Below, piece by piece: positions 36,474-44,716 of a stretch of 64,000 bases of DNA. Position 1 is the stretch's first letter, and each line of letters starts with the position of its first letter. Made by a program: the position numbers and the translations under genes. Origin of the DNA: Lentimicrobiaceae bacterium (GTDB lineage: Bacteria > Bacteroidota > Bacteroidia > Bacteroidales > JAGONC01); contig JAGONC010000015.1 in NCBI GenBank assembly GCA_017993235.1, positions 1 to 64,000 on the forward strand, read 5' to 3'. The notes beneath the pieces were generated by a model that searched no databases, was not told where the DNA came from, and saw nothing but the letters and a program-made list of their open reading frames with translations.

Positions 36474-37853
36474 ATGCGGACCAAACAGACAAAACCGATC
36501 AGGCTTATAACGCTCGGCTGCTCAAAAAACACAGTTGATTCCGAAAAATTACTGAAACAATTCAGGGCAAATGGTTTTTATACGATAGATGATCAGGAGA
36601 ACATCAAACCATCCCTGGTTGTGATCAACACCTGTGGGTTCATTGGAGATGCAAAGGAAGAGTCGGTTGATACCATCCTTTCTTATATTGATGAGAAGAA
36701 GAAGGGGAATGTGGAAAAAGTAATTGTCATCGGTTGTCTTGCGCAACGATACAGGGAAGAGCTTCAGAAGGAGATCCCTGAAATGGATAGTATCTTCGGG
36801 TTAAATGAAGTGACCGGGTTGCTTCATTACCTTGGGGGCAATTTTAGGGATGAACTTGTCGGAGAGCGTATCCTGACGACTCCTTCGCATTTTGCTTACC
36901 TGAAAATATCCGAGGGGTGCAGTCACGGTTGCTCGTTCTGCGCGATTCCTCTTATCCGCGGAAATCATGTATCCAGACCTGTGGAAGCGATTCTGAACGA
37001 AGCGGAGTATCTGGTGCAAAATGGTGTCAGGGAATTGATCCTGATCGCCCAGGACCTCACCTGGTACGGGATGGACCTGTACCGGCGCAGATCGCTGCCT
37101 TCACTGGTGGAAAAATTGGCCAGCATCAGTGGCCTTGAATGGATACGGCTTCATTACACTTATCCGGCAGGATTTCCGCTGGACCTGCTCAGGGTTATGA
37201 ATCAATATCCCAATATATGCAACTATATTGATATTCCCGTACAGCATAACTGCAACCGGATCCTGCGTTCAATGAAAAGAGGCATCACTGCCGGAAAGAC
37301 CATGAAACTGCTGGAAACAATCCGGAAACTACTACCCGGTGCAGCCATTCGCACCACGCTGATCGTGGGGTATCCGGGTGAAACGGACCAGGAATTCGAC
37401 GAACTGACTCGCTTCATCGAGGAATTCCGGTTCGACCGGCTGGGGGTTTTTTCGTATTCGCATGAAGAGGGAACACCTGCATACAGGCTCAGGGATGACA
37501 TCCCTGAAAAAGTAAAAAACCAACGTGCAGATGAAATCATGCGGATCCAGGAAAATATTTCTTATGAGCTCAATAGCATTAAGTTGGGCAAAGTAGTGAC
37601 GGTCCTGGTTGACAGAGAGGAAGGAGAATTTTATGTTGGCAGGACGGAACATGATTCACCGGAGATCGACAATGAAGTCCTGATCAAAAGGGACCAAACC
37701 CTGATCATCCCCGGAAATTTTTATTCGGTAGAGATCACTGATATTGAAAGCTTTGATATTTTTGGGAGGGTACCTCACCCCCCATCCCAATACTTCACCC
37801 CCCGTCCCCTTCACCATGGTGGAGAGGGGGAGAGAGGGGGAGTAATTAAATAA
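36474..37853 (+). CDS. rimO: Ribosomal protein S12 methylthiotransferase, C-terminus extended by repeat
   Basis: 459 residues from the ATG at 36474. It methylthiolates Asp of ribosomal protein S12. The N-terminal UPF0004 domain starts IRLITLGCSKNTVDSEKLL, with cluster cysteines also in INTCGFIGDAK and VIGCLAQRY. The radical SAM motif is SEGCSHGCSFCAIPLIRG. The C-terminal TRAM domain ends normally near ESFDIFGR. The next 25 or so residues (VPHPPSQYFTPRPLHH...) are encoded by a C/G-rich intergenic repeat at 37774-37842 and are not part of the family. The start is fixed by the promoter box just upstream. Confidence 0.94.
   Translation: MRTKQTKPIRLITLGCSKNTVDSEKLLKQFRANGFYTIDDQENIKPSLVVINTCGFIGDAKEESVDTILSYIDEKKKGNVEKVIVIGCLAQRYREELQKEIPEMDSIFGLNEVTGLLHYLGGNFRDELVGERILTTPSHFAYLKISEGCSHGCSFCAIPLIRGNHVSRPVEAILNEAEYLVQNGVRELILIAQDLTWYGMDLYRRRSLPSLVEKLASISGLEWIRLHYTYPAGFPLDLLRVMNQYPNICNYIDIPVQHNCNRILRSMKRGITAGKTMKLLETIRKLLPGAAIRTTLIVGYPGETDQEFDELTRFIEEFRFDRLGVFSYSHEEGTPAYRLRDDIPEKVKNQRADEIMRIQENISYELNSIKLGKVVTVLVDREEGEFYVGRTEHDSPEIDNEVLIKRDQTLIIPGNFYSVEITDIESFDIFGRVPHPPSQYFTPRPLHHGGEGERGGVIK
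37774..37842 (+). repeat. C-rich/G-rich hairpin repeat read through by rimO
   Basis: CACCCCCC-type units on one side of the palindrome CACCATGGTG (about 37811-37820) and GGAGAGGGGG-type units on the other. The arms could pair into a long GC hairpin. The rimO frame runs through it to a TAA at 37851-37853. The same CCCCCTC-like family appears at 48895-49036. Confidence 0.75.
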
Positions 37854-37861
37854 TATACAAT

Positions 37862-38632
37862 ATGTTACAAAGAATCCAACTACTGATCTGTTTACTGGGA
37901 GCCACTCTGCTGGTTGCGGCCCAGTCGACCACTGGCTCCGACACTCTCGTCAATCAACTGGATGGCAATGGACTCAAACAGGGAGTCTGGGTTGAAAAGT
38001 ATGCTGAGAATACGAGCCATGGGATCTATGTCAACGACCTGAGGGAAGGTACATGGATTACAAGGAGTGAGGAGGGTATGATTGCAAAAATTGAGCACTA
38101 TCTGAATGGTAAGAAGGATGGGCTGCTCATTGAGATCGATTCCAGAGGGTATGTTTTTAAAGAAGAGTACTACAAAAACGGATTGCTGGAAGGGGCAGCG
38201 ATCAGGTACCTCAGGGGCGGCCAGAAGCAACTCGTGGAGAATTACCGGAACGGAGTGTATCATGGTGTCAAGATCATCTACTATGATCATCTTCCGGGGA
38301 AAATCATGGAGGAAACCCTGTACGCTGATGGTTACAAGCAGGGGCTTTCAAAATGGTACGACAAGGATGGGAATTTGGTGGCGGAATATAATTACCTGCA
38401 TGGAGTTCTGGATGGTATTCAGCGGACCTATTACCCCCAGAAGAAGATTCAGTCGGAAGAAGAGTTCGTGAATGGCTATCCTTCAGGTATCTATAGAGAA
38501 TACTTCAGCAACGGCAATGTCAAAATATCCGGCACCAACAGGGATGGAAAAAAAGAGGGGAAATGGCAGGAATTTGATGAAAACGGAAAGCTGGTAAAAG
38601 AAACGCGGTATGTTGACGGAACTGAGAAATAA
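37862..38632 (+). CDS. MORN-repeat (YwqK-type) exported protein
   Basis: A 256-residue protein with a signal peptide (LLICLLGATLLVAAQS). It carries about eight MORN-variant repeats of 20-24 residues, for example NGKKDGLLIEIDSRG, KNGLLEGAAIRYLRGG, RNGVYHGVKIIYYDH, VNGYPSGIYREYFSNGN and RDGKKEGKWQEFDENG. Databases often label such proteins antitoxin-like, but nothing here suggests a toxin partner. Repeats of this kind are common in exported Bacteroidota proteins of unknown role. It is eight bases downstream of rimO. Confidence 0.8.
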   Translation: MLQRIQLLICLLGATLLVAAQSTTGSDTLVNQLDGNGLKQGVWVEKYAENTSHGIYVNDLREGTWITRSEEGMIAKIEHYLNGKKDGLLIEIDSRGYVFKEEYYKNGLLEGAAIRYLRGGQKQLVENYRNGVYHGVKIIYYDHLPGKIMEETLYADGYKQGLSKWYDKDGNLVAEYNYLHGVLDGIQRTYYPQKKIQSEEEFVNGYPSGIYREYFSNGNVKISGTNRDGKKEGKWQEFDENGKLVKETRYVDGTEK

Positions 38633-38637
38633 GATTC

Positions 38638-39702
38638 TTAAAGCACTTCTGTCAGCATGTTGCAGAAATTAGCCCAGTCGATCCCGCTGTAACCTTTGCC
38701 AAAACGCAGAAGAATCAATTTTTTGGGCCGGTTCACAAAGATATATTGCCCCAGCATTCCTTTGGCAAAGAACGATGCTCCATTATCGATAACACGCCAG
38801 TTGTAGGTAAACGGATATCCGTCGCCGTCACGTGAATCATTGATGATACTGGTTGATCGCATTACCCATTCTGCCGGGATGATCTGTTTGCCATTCCACC
38901 GGCCCTGTTGAAGATAAAGACGTCCGAACCGGGCAAAATCCCTTGGCGTGGCATTCAGGCATCCAAACATTTTGATATTGTCATGCTTTACCGAATCAGT
39001 GTTCCAGGTGGCATCCTGCTCCATACCGATGATCTTCCATATTTTTTCCTCCAGGTACTGTGATATCTTCATCCCGGTCGCTGCCTCGATGATATAGCCC
39101 AGGATCTGCTGGTTAGCACTGTTGTAGTGATAATTCAGGTCGGGCGGCTCTTTTATTTTCAACTGGGTGACAAATTTTCGCAGATTCAATCCGTAATAAA
39201 ATTTTGCGGCTTCTCCGAAAGGATTCGAATAACTTTCATTGAACCGGATGCCTGACCTCATGTTCAGAAGATGTTCGATGGAAATGTTCTGAAATCCTTC
39301 TCTTTTCATCCATGGTAGAAATTCAGTCACCTTTTGATCTGTGTTTTTAATGATCCCATCGCCAATGGCAATCCCGGTGAGGGCTGAAACAATGGTCTTT
39401 GTCACCGAAAAGGAAGGAAAGATCGTATCGGCCGTGTACCCGGAGAAATAGTTCTCATAAAGGATCCGGTCATCGCGGATGACTAGGAAACAGGTGGTTT
39501 TGTTGTCCTGTAGAAATTTTTCAAAGGATATTTTTCTTCCTGCGGCATAGCTGTCGGGAACCGTTAGATGAACAGGTTGCGAAGACTGCTCAAAATAAAA
39601 GGGATCCTTTCCCTTTTTGATGGTATGGTAGGGAAATCGCCATAAATCATCAACGCCTGCAAAATTCCAGAAAATAAAACGACTCAGGTGGATTGGTTCC
39701 AT
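38638..39702 (-). CDS. Serine hydrolase, class C beta-lactamase family (5' part decayed)
   Basis: 354 residues from the ATG at 39702; a GTG lies two codons earlier. The beta-lactamase-related fold is clear: the nucleophile motif SFSVTKTIVSALTG (SxxK), NMRSGIRFNES, a Tyr motif in NYHYNSANQQILGY, and GRLYLQQGRWNGKQIIPAEW. The active site is intact, but the ORF has no signal peptide. Upstream sequence on the same strand still encodes a lipoprotein signal and linker in another frame (see 39709-39974). The present ORF may therefore be the surviving 3' part of an exported enzyme. Confidence 0.82.
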   Translation of the reverse strand: MEPIHLSRFIFWNFAGVDDLWRFPYHTIKKGKDPFYFEQSSQPVHLTVPDSYAAGRKISFEKFLQDNKTTCFLVIRDDRILYENYFSGYTADTIFPSFSVTKTIVSALTGIAIGDGIIKNTDQKVTEFLPWMKREGFQNISIEHLLNMRSGIRFNESYSNPFGEAAKFYYGLNLRKFVTQLKIKEPPDLNYHYNSANQQILGYIIEAATGMKISQYLEEKIWKIIGMEQDATWNTDSVKHDNIKMFGCLNATPRDFARFGRLYLQQGRWNGKQIIPAEWVMRSTSIINDSRDGDGYPFTYNWRVIDNGASFFAKGMLGQYIFVNRPKKLILLRFGKGYSGIDWANFCNMLTEVL

Positions 39703-39708
39703 AGGCAC

Positions 39709-39974
39709 ATTTCCACAGATTACCAGAGTGGGGATGTTGTGCGCGAACCTCTGATGATATAGTTCTTTTCAAGAGGATAGGTCTGCTTTGCCATTGGCCT
39801 GGAAGAATTTCGGCAGATTTTTTTGTTTTTCGATGAAACAGATGGTTTTGTCGTAAACCTGACCTTTTCAGGTGAATATTTGGTAGAGGCGCACCCTCCT
39901 GAAAAGATCAGTGTAATCGAAAGGATTGCGATCAGCAACCAACCCGCTTTAATGAATTTGACTAACCTTGCCAT
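39709..39974 (-). pseudogene. Broken 5' end of the serine hydrolase gene
   Basis: The minus strand from ATG 39974 encodes MARLVKFIKAGWLLIAIL and a lipobox LIFSGGCAST. After SPEK the coding sense moves to the frame two bases later, where GQVYDKTICFIEK and LPKFFQANGKADLSS read well. The switch occurs at the AAAA run at 39865-39868, where one added A would restore the frame. A TGA at 39769-39771 then interrupts, after which KELYHQRFAHNIPTLVICG runs without break into the hydrolase ORF. So the intact gene would have needed both one base more and a sense codon instead of TGA. Decay is more likely than one sequencing error. Confidence 0.7.
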
Positions 39975-40100
39975 TATTCCAATAATTGACAGGAACTGCA
40001 AAAATAACGATTTTACTATAAAACGAACGTTTAATTTAAATATTTTAGCCTCTTCTAACCGGTATTCAGTACGGGTGGAGGGCGATTCGGTAATTTATTC

Positions 40101-42038
40101 ATGATGAGTGCTTATACGTTGAAAAGGATACATCTGGTTGCTTCAATGGTGATTTTTATCCTTTATGCCTATGCACAGAAGGAGAGCGATACGGCTGTTT
40201 TGCTTCCTGAAGTTTCTGTTAATGCTTCCAGGCTGTTTGAAAACACGACCGGTTTGACAGTTCACACCTGTGACTCGACGGTTTTAGCCAATTTTCAGAA
40301 CCGGATGCTGACAGATCTGATCACACAACAAACCTCCCTTCAGGTTCAGTCATATAATCCGGGAAACCTTGCTACGATTTCATTCCGGGGCACATCGTCC
40401 AATCATACGGGCTTTTTATGGAACGGGATTTCCCTGAATCCAGTCAGCAGTGGAATGACCGACCTCTCCCTGCTTCCTGTTGCTCTTTTTGATCGGATCT
40501 ATATTCTTCATGGAGGTGCCAGTTCGGTTTTTGGTGAAGGAAACATCGGCGGAGGGATCCATCTTGTGAATGAACCGGACTTCATAAAGCATAAAGAAAT
40601 CCGTGCGGGAATTGAATTTGGCAGTTTTCAATCGTTGCGTTCAAGCCTGACGGCAGAGCTTTCCGGTCCGAAATGGAGCCTTCGGGCAGGAGGGTTCCTG
40701 GTTACAGCAGAAAATGCATTTCCTTTTACCAACGATACACAGCCGGATAAACCCATCGATACAATGAACCATGCAAGGCAGAAGGGGATGGGGCTTATGG
40801 GTACGTTTTCCTGTAACCTGAAGAAACATTCTGTGCTCGTGGTTGATCTGTGGTACCAGTTCATGGATCGTGAGATTCCCGGCAGCCTGATGTACCGGCT
40901 TGAAAATGCAGATCAGCATGACCGGTTTGTACGAAGCATGATTACCTGGCGCAAAACCCTGACCCGTTCGGTTTTGAATGTCAAAGCAGCTTATTTCAAT
41001 GATTATCTTCATTATACAGAGCTTTATACGGACTACCCTGAATTTGACATCGATGCCAAAAGCTGGGTACAGACCTTTACGGGTGAAGTAAGCGATAAAT
41101 TCCGGTTGTCGGACCGTATCGAACTGCATGGCACAGCTCTCGCGCGCTATGCAAAGGTAAAATCCGGTTATTATACCGAAACGAAGGATCAGTTCCAGGG
41201 AAGCCTTTTCCTGGCCGCCATCTATACATTCACCGGTGTGGGATGGAAGATGGATCTGAACCTCCACCAGGGATGGACAGAGGATTATGCCGAACCCTTT
41301 ACTCCTTCTTTTGGAGCTGAAGGGCCGTTGTTCCGTTTTCTGAACATGAAGATGAATATTTCCCATAATTTTCGCAGCCCGACGCTGAATGAACGTTACT
41401 GGCAGCCCGGGGGGAATCCGGATCTGAAACCCGAAAAAAGCTGGAATGAGGAGATCACCTTTTACGTGAATGACCACAAGGAGGCCCTGCCGGTCGTCAG
41501 AATTCTTTCTGTCACATTCTTTCATTCCATGATCAATGATTGGATTCGGTGGGTGCCCTTGACGGATGATCCGTATATGTGGTCGCCGCAAAATGTTCAG
41601 AAAGTCCGCTCAGCAGGGCTGGAAAGCAGAGTTGCATTGGGCTGGGAAGCCGGAAAATTTGACACATTCTTTCAGGCGTCTTATTCCTTTACCCGTTCGA
41701 TCAATGAAAATAAAGAATCCCCGGAATTTAAAAAACAGCTCCCTTATGTGGCAGAGCATACCGGATTGATCACTGCCGGAATTGCATACAGCAAGGCTTT
41801 TCTGGATTATACCCAGACCTTCACCGGATCCAGGGCTACCGTTGAAGATCATTCGGAGATGTTACCCCGTTTCAGTATTGGAAGGCTGAGGATCGGTTAC
41901 GGGTGGGATTTGAAAAAGTGCATCCTTGATTTTTACTTCCGGATCGATAATGTATTTAATGTTGATTATCAGGTGGTCCGGTATTATCCCAATCCGGGTA
42001 TATCCTTCACCGGAGGGGTAGGACTGAAGGTCCTGTGA
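40101..42038 (+). CDS. TonB-dependent outer-membrane receptor
   Basis: A 645-residue protein with a signal peptide (LVASMVIFILYAYAQ). The plug domain starts after LLPEVSVNASR and includes LQVQSYNPGNLATISFRGTS, WNGISLNPVSSGM and SSVFGEGNIGGGIHLVNE. The rest is a 22-strand barrel, with the conserved FRSPTLNERYWQPGGNPDLKPE in its distal half and the C-terminal barrel strand YYPNPGISFTGGVGLKVL. The shape is BtuB/vitamin B12-like. No cobalamin riboswitch is recognisable in the 100 bases upstream. There is no SusD partner, so polysaccharide uptake is unlikely. Confidence 0.88.
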   Translation: MMSAYTLKRIHLVASMVIFILYAYAQKESDTAVLLPEVSVNASRLFENTTGLTVHTCDSTVLANFQNRMLTDLITQQTSLQVQSYNPGNLATISFRGTSSNHTGFLWNGISLNPVSSGMTDLSLLPVALFDRIYILHGGASSVFGEGNIGGGIHLVNEPDFIKHKEIRAGIEFGSFQSLRSSLTAELSGPKWSLRAGGFLVTAENAFPFTNDTQPDKPIDTMNHARQKGMGLMGTFSCNLKKHSVLVVDLWYQFMDREIPGSLMYRLENADQHDRFVRSMITWRKTLTRSVLNVKAAYFNDYLHYTELYTDYPEFDIDAKSWVQTFTGEVSDKFRLSDRIELHGTALARYAKVKSGYYTETKDQFQGSLFLAAIYTFTGVGWKMDLNLHQGWTEDYAEPFTPSFGAEGPLFRFLNMKMNISHNFRSPTLNERYWQPGGNPDLKPEKSWNEEITFYVNDHKEALPVVRILSVTFFHSMINDWIRWVPLTDDPYMWSPQNVQKVRSAGLESRVALGWEAGKFDTFFQASYSFTRSINENKESPEFKKQLPYVAEHTGLITAGIAYSKAFLDYTQTFTGSRATVEDHSEMLPRFSIGRLRIGYGWDLKKCILDFYFRIDNVFNVDYQVVRYYPNPGISFTGGVGLKVL

Positions 42039-42106
42039 TGTAGCGATGTAGCGATGTAGCGATGTAACGATATAACAATTTGACAATTTAACAATTTGAC
42101 AATAGA
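42036..42106 (+). repeat. GATGTAGC and ACAATTTG short-unit repeats
   Basis: GATGTAGC-type units (about four) pass into ACAATTTGACAATTTA-type units, running almost to the ATG of the OsmC gene. Two repeat families are fused here. Confidence 0.75.
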
Positions 42107-42110
42107 CACT

Positions 42111-42521
42111 ATGAGTACCAAAGTAAATATCAATTGGAGCGGCGACATGTCATTCGTTGCTGATGTAGGTGGTTTTGCGGTTCAAATGGATGCTTCCCGG
42201 GAAGCAGGTGGAAAGGGGAAAGGTCCGCGTCCCAAGCCCCTGACGCTTGCCGCGCTGGGAGGTTGTACGGGGATGGACGTAATTTCCATCCTGGAAAAGA
42301 TGCGCGTGCACGTAGTGGCATTTGATATGCAGATCGAAGCCGAAGAAACGGAAGAACATCCTAAGGTGTACCGAAGAATCCATATCATCTATCGATTCAA
42401 AGGCAACGACCTTCCCATGGACAAACTGGAAAAGGCAGTCAATTTGTCGCAGGAACGATATTGCGGCGTTTCCGCGATGCTGCGCCAGGCTGCCGAGGTT
42501 ACCTACGAAATCAACGTATAA
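42111..42521 (+). CDS. OsmC family protein
   Basis: A 136-residue protein of the OsmC/Ohr fold. It has LTLAALGGCTGMDVISILEKM, with the first conserved cysteine, and SQERYCGVSAMLRQAAEVTY, with the second. These two thiols reduce organic hydroperoxides in OsmC/Ohr enzymes. I chose the ATG at 42111; a TTG five codons earlier falls in a repeat. Its 3' end overlaps the convergent Nudix gene by 11 bases. Confidence 0.9.
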   Translation: MSTKVNINWSGDMSFVADVGGFAVQMDASREAGGKGKGPRPKPLTLAALGGCTGMDVISILEKMRVHVVAFDMQIEAEETEEHPKVYRRIHIIYRFKGNDLPMDKLEKAVNLSQERYCGVSAMLRQAAEVTYEINV

Positions 42522-43134
42522 CCTCCACCAGCTCCGAAAGGATCATCGCTGTGGCTCCCCAGATCATGAAACCATCGATCATGTAGCATGGTGCCGAAAG
42601 AACAATTCCTCTCACCTGAATGGTTTGGATGGATTTGTAACGGGGGTCAAGTAATTGAGCGATAGTGACTTCAATGATCGTTTTCACTTCTATGGGATCT
42701 GGTCGGAAGGGAACCTTCTCAGGAATAAATCCGACAACGGGTTGAACCAGGAAATTACTTGGTGGTATGTAAAGCTCGGATAATGTTCCGATTACATTTA
42801 TGGAAGTGGATGAGATACCCAGTTCTTCCTGGGTTTCACGTAAAGCAGTATCAATCAGTGTAAGGTCTGTCTTTTCCTGTTTGCCTCCGGGCAGGCTGAC
42901 CTGTCCGCCATGGGTGCCTTCATAATCAGGTCGCTGGATCAGCACCAGTTTGGTTTCTCCGTCGTCAGGATATAACAGAACGAGGACGCCGCTTTTCTTT
43001 GCTTTGGAAACGTCCATTCCCTCCATGAGCCATTTCAGGCGTGATTCCGACGCCATCTTCAGATGAGCGCCCATCCCGGGTAAGGGTTCTTTCAGTTTGC
43101 TGCTGATATGTTCGATGAGTTCATTAAAGTTCAT
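42511..43134 (-). CDS. Nudix hydrolase, CoA pyrophosphatase-like
   Basis: A 207-residue protein from ATG 43134. The Nudix box is recognisable in GGKQEKTDLTLIDTALRETQ followed by EELGI, giving the G-x5-E-x7-REUxEExGU pattern with a small insertion, as in NudL/PCD1-type CoA pyrophosphatases. The upstream RRPDYEGTHGGQVSLPGG-like stretch (RPDYEGTHGGQVSLPGGK) is the UPF0035 signature of that group. It would hydrolyse CoA or related dinucleotides. A -7 box TAATTTTG lies on the minus strand at 43153-43160, which excludes the TTG at 43155 as a start. Confidence 0.85.
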   Translation of the reverse strand: MNFNELIEHISSKLKEPLPGMGAHLKMASESRLKWLMEGMDVSKAKKSGVLVLLYPDDGETKLVLIQRPDYEGTHGGQVSLPGGKQEKTDLTLIDTALRETQEELGISSTSINVIGTLSELYIPPSNFLVQPVVGFIPEKVPFRPDPIEVKTIIEVTIAQLLDPRYKSIQTIQVRGIVLSAPCYMIDGFMIWGATAMILSELVEVIR

Positions 43135-43152
43135 AAGATGAAAAACGGTGAT

Positions 43153-43160
43153 CAAAATTA
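43153..43160 (-). promoter_or_regulatory. -7 box of the Nudix gene
   Basis: On the minus strand the sequence is TAATTTTG, fitting TANNTTTG, with 18 bases between it and the ATG at 43134. Confidence 0.45.
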
Positions 43161-43201
43161 CACGAAAACAGAATGAGTTGAGGGATCAATAAAATATAAC
43201 G

Positions 43202-43255
43202 TACTTTTGTGTCTTGGTAAACATTATGTAACTCTTATGATTTTTCGTATTTTTG
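43202..43255 (+). promoter_or_regulatory. Two possible -7 boxes before the M48 gene
   Basis: TACTTTTG at 43202-43209 and TATTTTTG at 43248-43255 both fit TANNTTTG. The first has GTTG at 43177-43180 as a partial -33 element with a 21-base spacer. The second lies 36 bases before the ATG at 43292. I cannot tell which is used. Confidence 0.4.
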
Positions 43256-43291
43256 ATGGATGGAACAAGCGTAATTTTAACTCAATTTGAT

Positions 43292-44164
43292 ATGAAAATC
43301 CATTCTGCAAGATCTATATTTTTCTGGATAACCATACTGTTATTAGTTGGTTGTTCAACGGTTCCCATTACGGGAAGGAAACGCGTAAACCTGATCCCTT
43401 CCGAATTGATGATCCCCATGGCATTGCAGGAATATTCTGCTTTTCTTCAGGCCAATCCGGCACTTCCGGCAACGGACGAGCGTGCCATTTCTGTTAAATC
43501 CGTTGGGAATAACATCAGCAACGCGGTGATGCAGTTTATGTACGATAACGATATGAAAAAGGAAGCTGAGAAATTTGCCTGGGAATTCAACATGGTGAAC
43601 GACGAAACCGTAAACGCCTGGTGCATGCCCGGTGGTAAAATTGTATTTTATACGGGTATTCTTCCTGTCGCAAACGGAGAAAACGGGATTGCCACGATCA
43701 TGGGACATGAGATTGCCCATGCCTTCGCCAAGCACGGCGAAGAAAGGATGACCCAGCAGCTTGCCATTCTGGTCGGGGGACTTGGTCTCGAATATGCACT
43801 GAAAAACGAACCCCAGACCACGACCGATATTTTCCTGACTGCCTACGGTGTGGGATCCCAGCTGGGCCAGCTGGCTTATTCACGCAAACATGAGTACGAA
43901 GCGGATAAGCTTGGCATGGTCTTCATGGCCATGGGCGGTTATGATCCCACCAGTTGCATCACCTTCTGGCAAAAAATGGCCCAGCAGAGTAGTTCTTCGC
44001 ATCTTCCTGAATTCCTGAGCACGCACCCCAGCGATCAGAACCGCATTGCAGCCATGCAGCAATACCTTCCTGAAGCCCTGAAATACTATCAGGGAGGAGC
44101 GAAAAGTGGTGGCACAAAAAGTGGTGGCACAAAAAGCACTGGAGGAGGAGCTATTAAACTATAA
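43292..44164 (+). CDS. M48 family metalloprotease lipoprotein
   Basis: A 290-residue lipoprotein with lipobox LLLVGCST near residue 19. The zinc motif is HEIAHAFAKHGEERM, followed by the third ligand Glu in KHEYEADKLGMVF. It resembles BepA/LoiP-type periplasmic M48 proteases that act in outer-membrane quality control. The last 25 residues are a low-complexity GGAKSGGTKSGGTKS repeat, absent from relatives and encoded by a 15-base unit repeated about twice. I chose ATG 43292; the upstream TTG at 43253 lies in a promoter-like box. Confidence 0.9.
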   Translation: MKIHSARSIFFWITILLLVGCSTVPITGRKRVNLIPSELMIPMALQEYSAFLQANPALPATDERAISVKSVGNNISNAVMQFMYDNDMKKEAEKFAWEFNMVNDETVNAWCMPGGKIVFYTGILPVANGENGIATIMGHEIAHAFAKHGEERMTQQLAILVGGLGLEYALKNEPQTTTDIFLTAYGVGSQLGQLAYSRKHEYEADKLGMVFMAMGGYDPTSCITFWQKMAQQSSSSHLPEFLSTHPSDQNRIAAMQQYLPEALKYYQGGAKSGGTKSGGTKSTGGGAIKL

Positions 44165-44240
44165 CAGTAAATATGAAGCATGAAGAAGTAAATAGTAAAT
44201 ATTTCATGCTTAATGCTACATACTTCATACTAAATAAATA
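44165..44240 (+). repeat. ATGAAGCATGAAG repeat with inverted arm
   Basis: Units such as ATATGAAGCATGAAG on the left are met by inverted TTTCATGCTTAATG and ATACTTCATAC on the right, giving a possible hairpin. It lies between the M48 and NfeD genes. Confidence 0.65.
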
Positions 44241-44243
44241 GTA

Positions 44244-44714
44244 ATGACCTGGACACTTATCGTTATTCTTATCCTGGTGGGTTTTGTTCTGTTGCTGCTT
44301 GAAATGCTGGTGATACCGGGTATTACCGTCGCTGCTGTAGTAGGTTTCATTGCGATTGCACTGGCAGTGTGGGGAGCGTTTGCATCCTACGGTACCACAG
44401 CAGGTTTTATTACTCTGGCAGCGGGTATACTGGGATCGGTCGTTCTGCTGATCGTTGCCCTGAAAGCCAAGACCTGGAACAGGTTTACACTGAAATCATC
44501 CATCGATGGAAAGGTCAATGTGATCGGTGAGACAGCGGTCAGGGCGGGAGATACGGGGAAAACGGTTTCGCGGCTTGCTCCAGCCGGAAAAGCCATGATC
44601 AACGGAGAATATTACGAGGTACATACCATCGGCGAATTTATTGATCCGGGTTCAGAGATCATCGTTACAAAAGTTGAATTCAATAAGATTACGGTAAAAC
44701 TTAAAAACATTTAA
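44244..44714 (+). CDS. NfeD family membrane protein
   Basis: A 156-residue protein with an N-terminal pair or triple of membrane helices ([53 protein letters not shown]). An OB-fold C-terminal domain follows ([34 protein letters not shown]). NfeD proteins partner with flotillins in membrane microdomains. The floA gene follows two bases after its stop codon, which strongly supports the pairing. Confidence 0.9.
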   Translation: MTWTLIVILILVGFVLLLLEMLVIPGITVAAVVGFIAIALAVWGAFASYGTTAGFITLAAGILGSVVLLIVALKAKTWNRFTLKSSIDGKVNVIGETAVRAGDTGKTVSRLAPAGKAMINGEYYEVHTIGEFIDPGSEIIVTKVEFNKITVKLKNI

Positions 44715-44716
44715 TT

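Noticed and set aside
37862..38632. Toxin-antitoxin reading of the MORN protein
   Set aside because: It has a signal peptide and no toxin neighbour; the antitoxin label for this family is weak.
40002..40100. Possible cobalamin riboswitch before the BtuB-like receptor
   Set aside because: The region is only about 100 bases, AT-rich, and shows no B12-box or the expected stems.
40641..41591. Minus-strand ORF of 316 codons
   Set aside because: It is the complement of the TonB receptor frame, with no domain or start signal.
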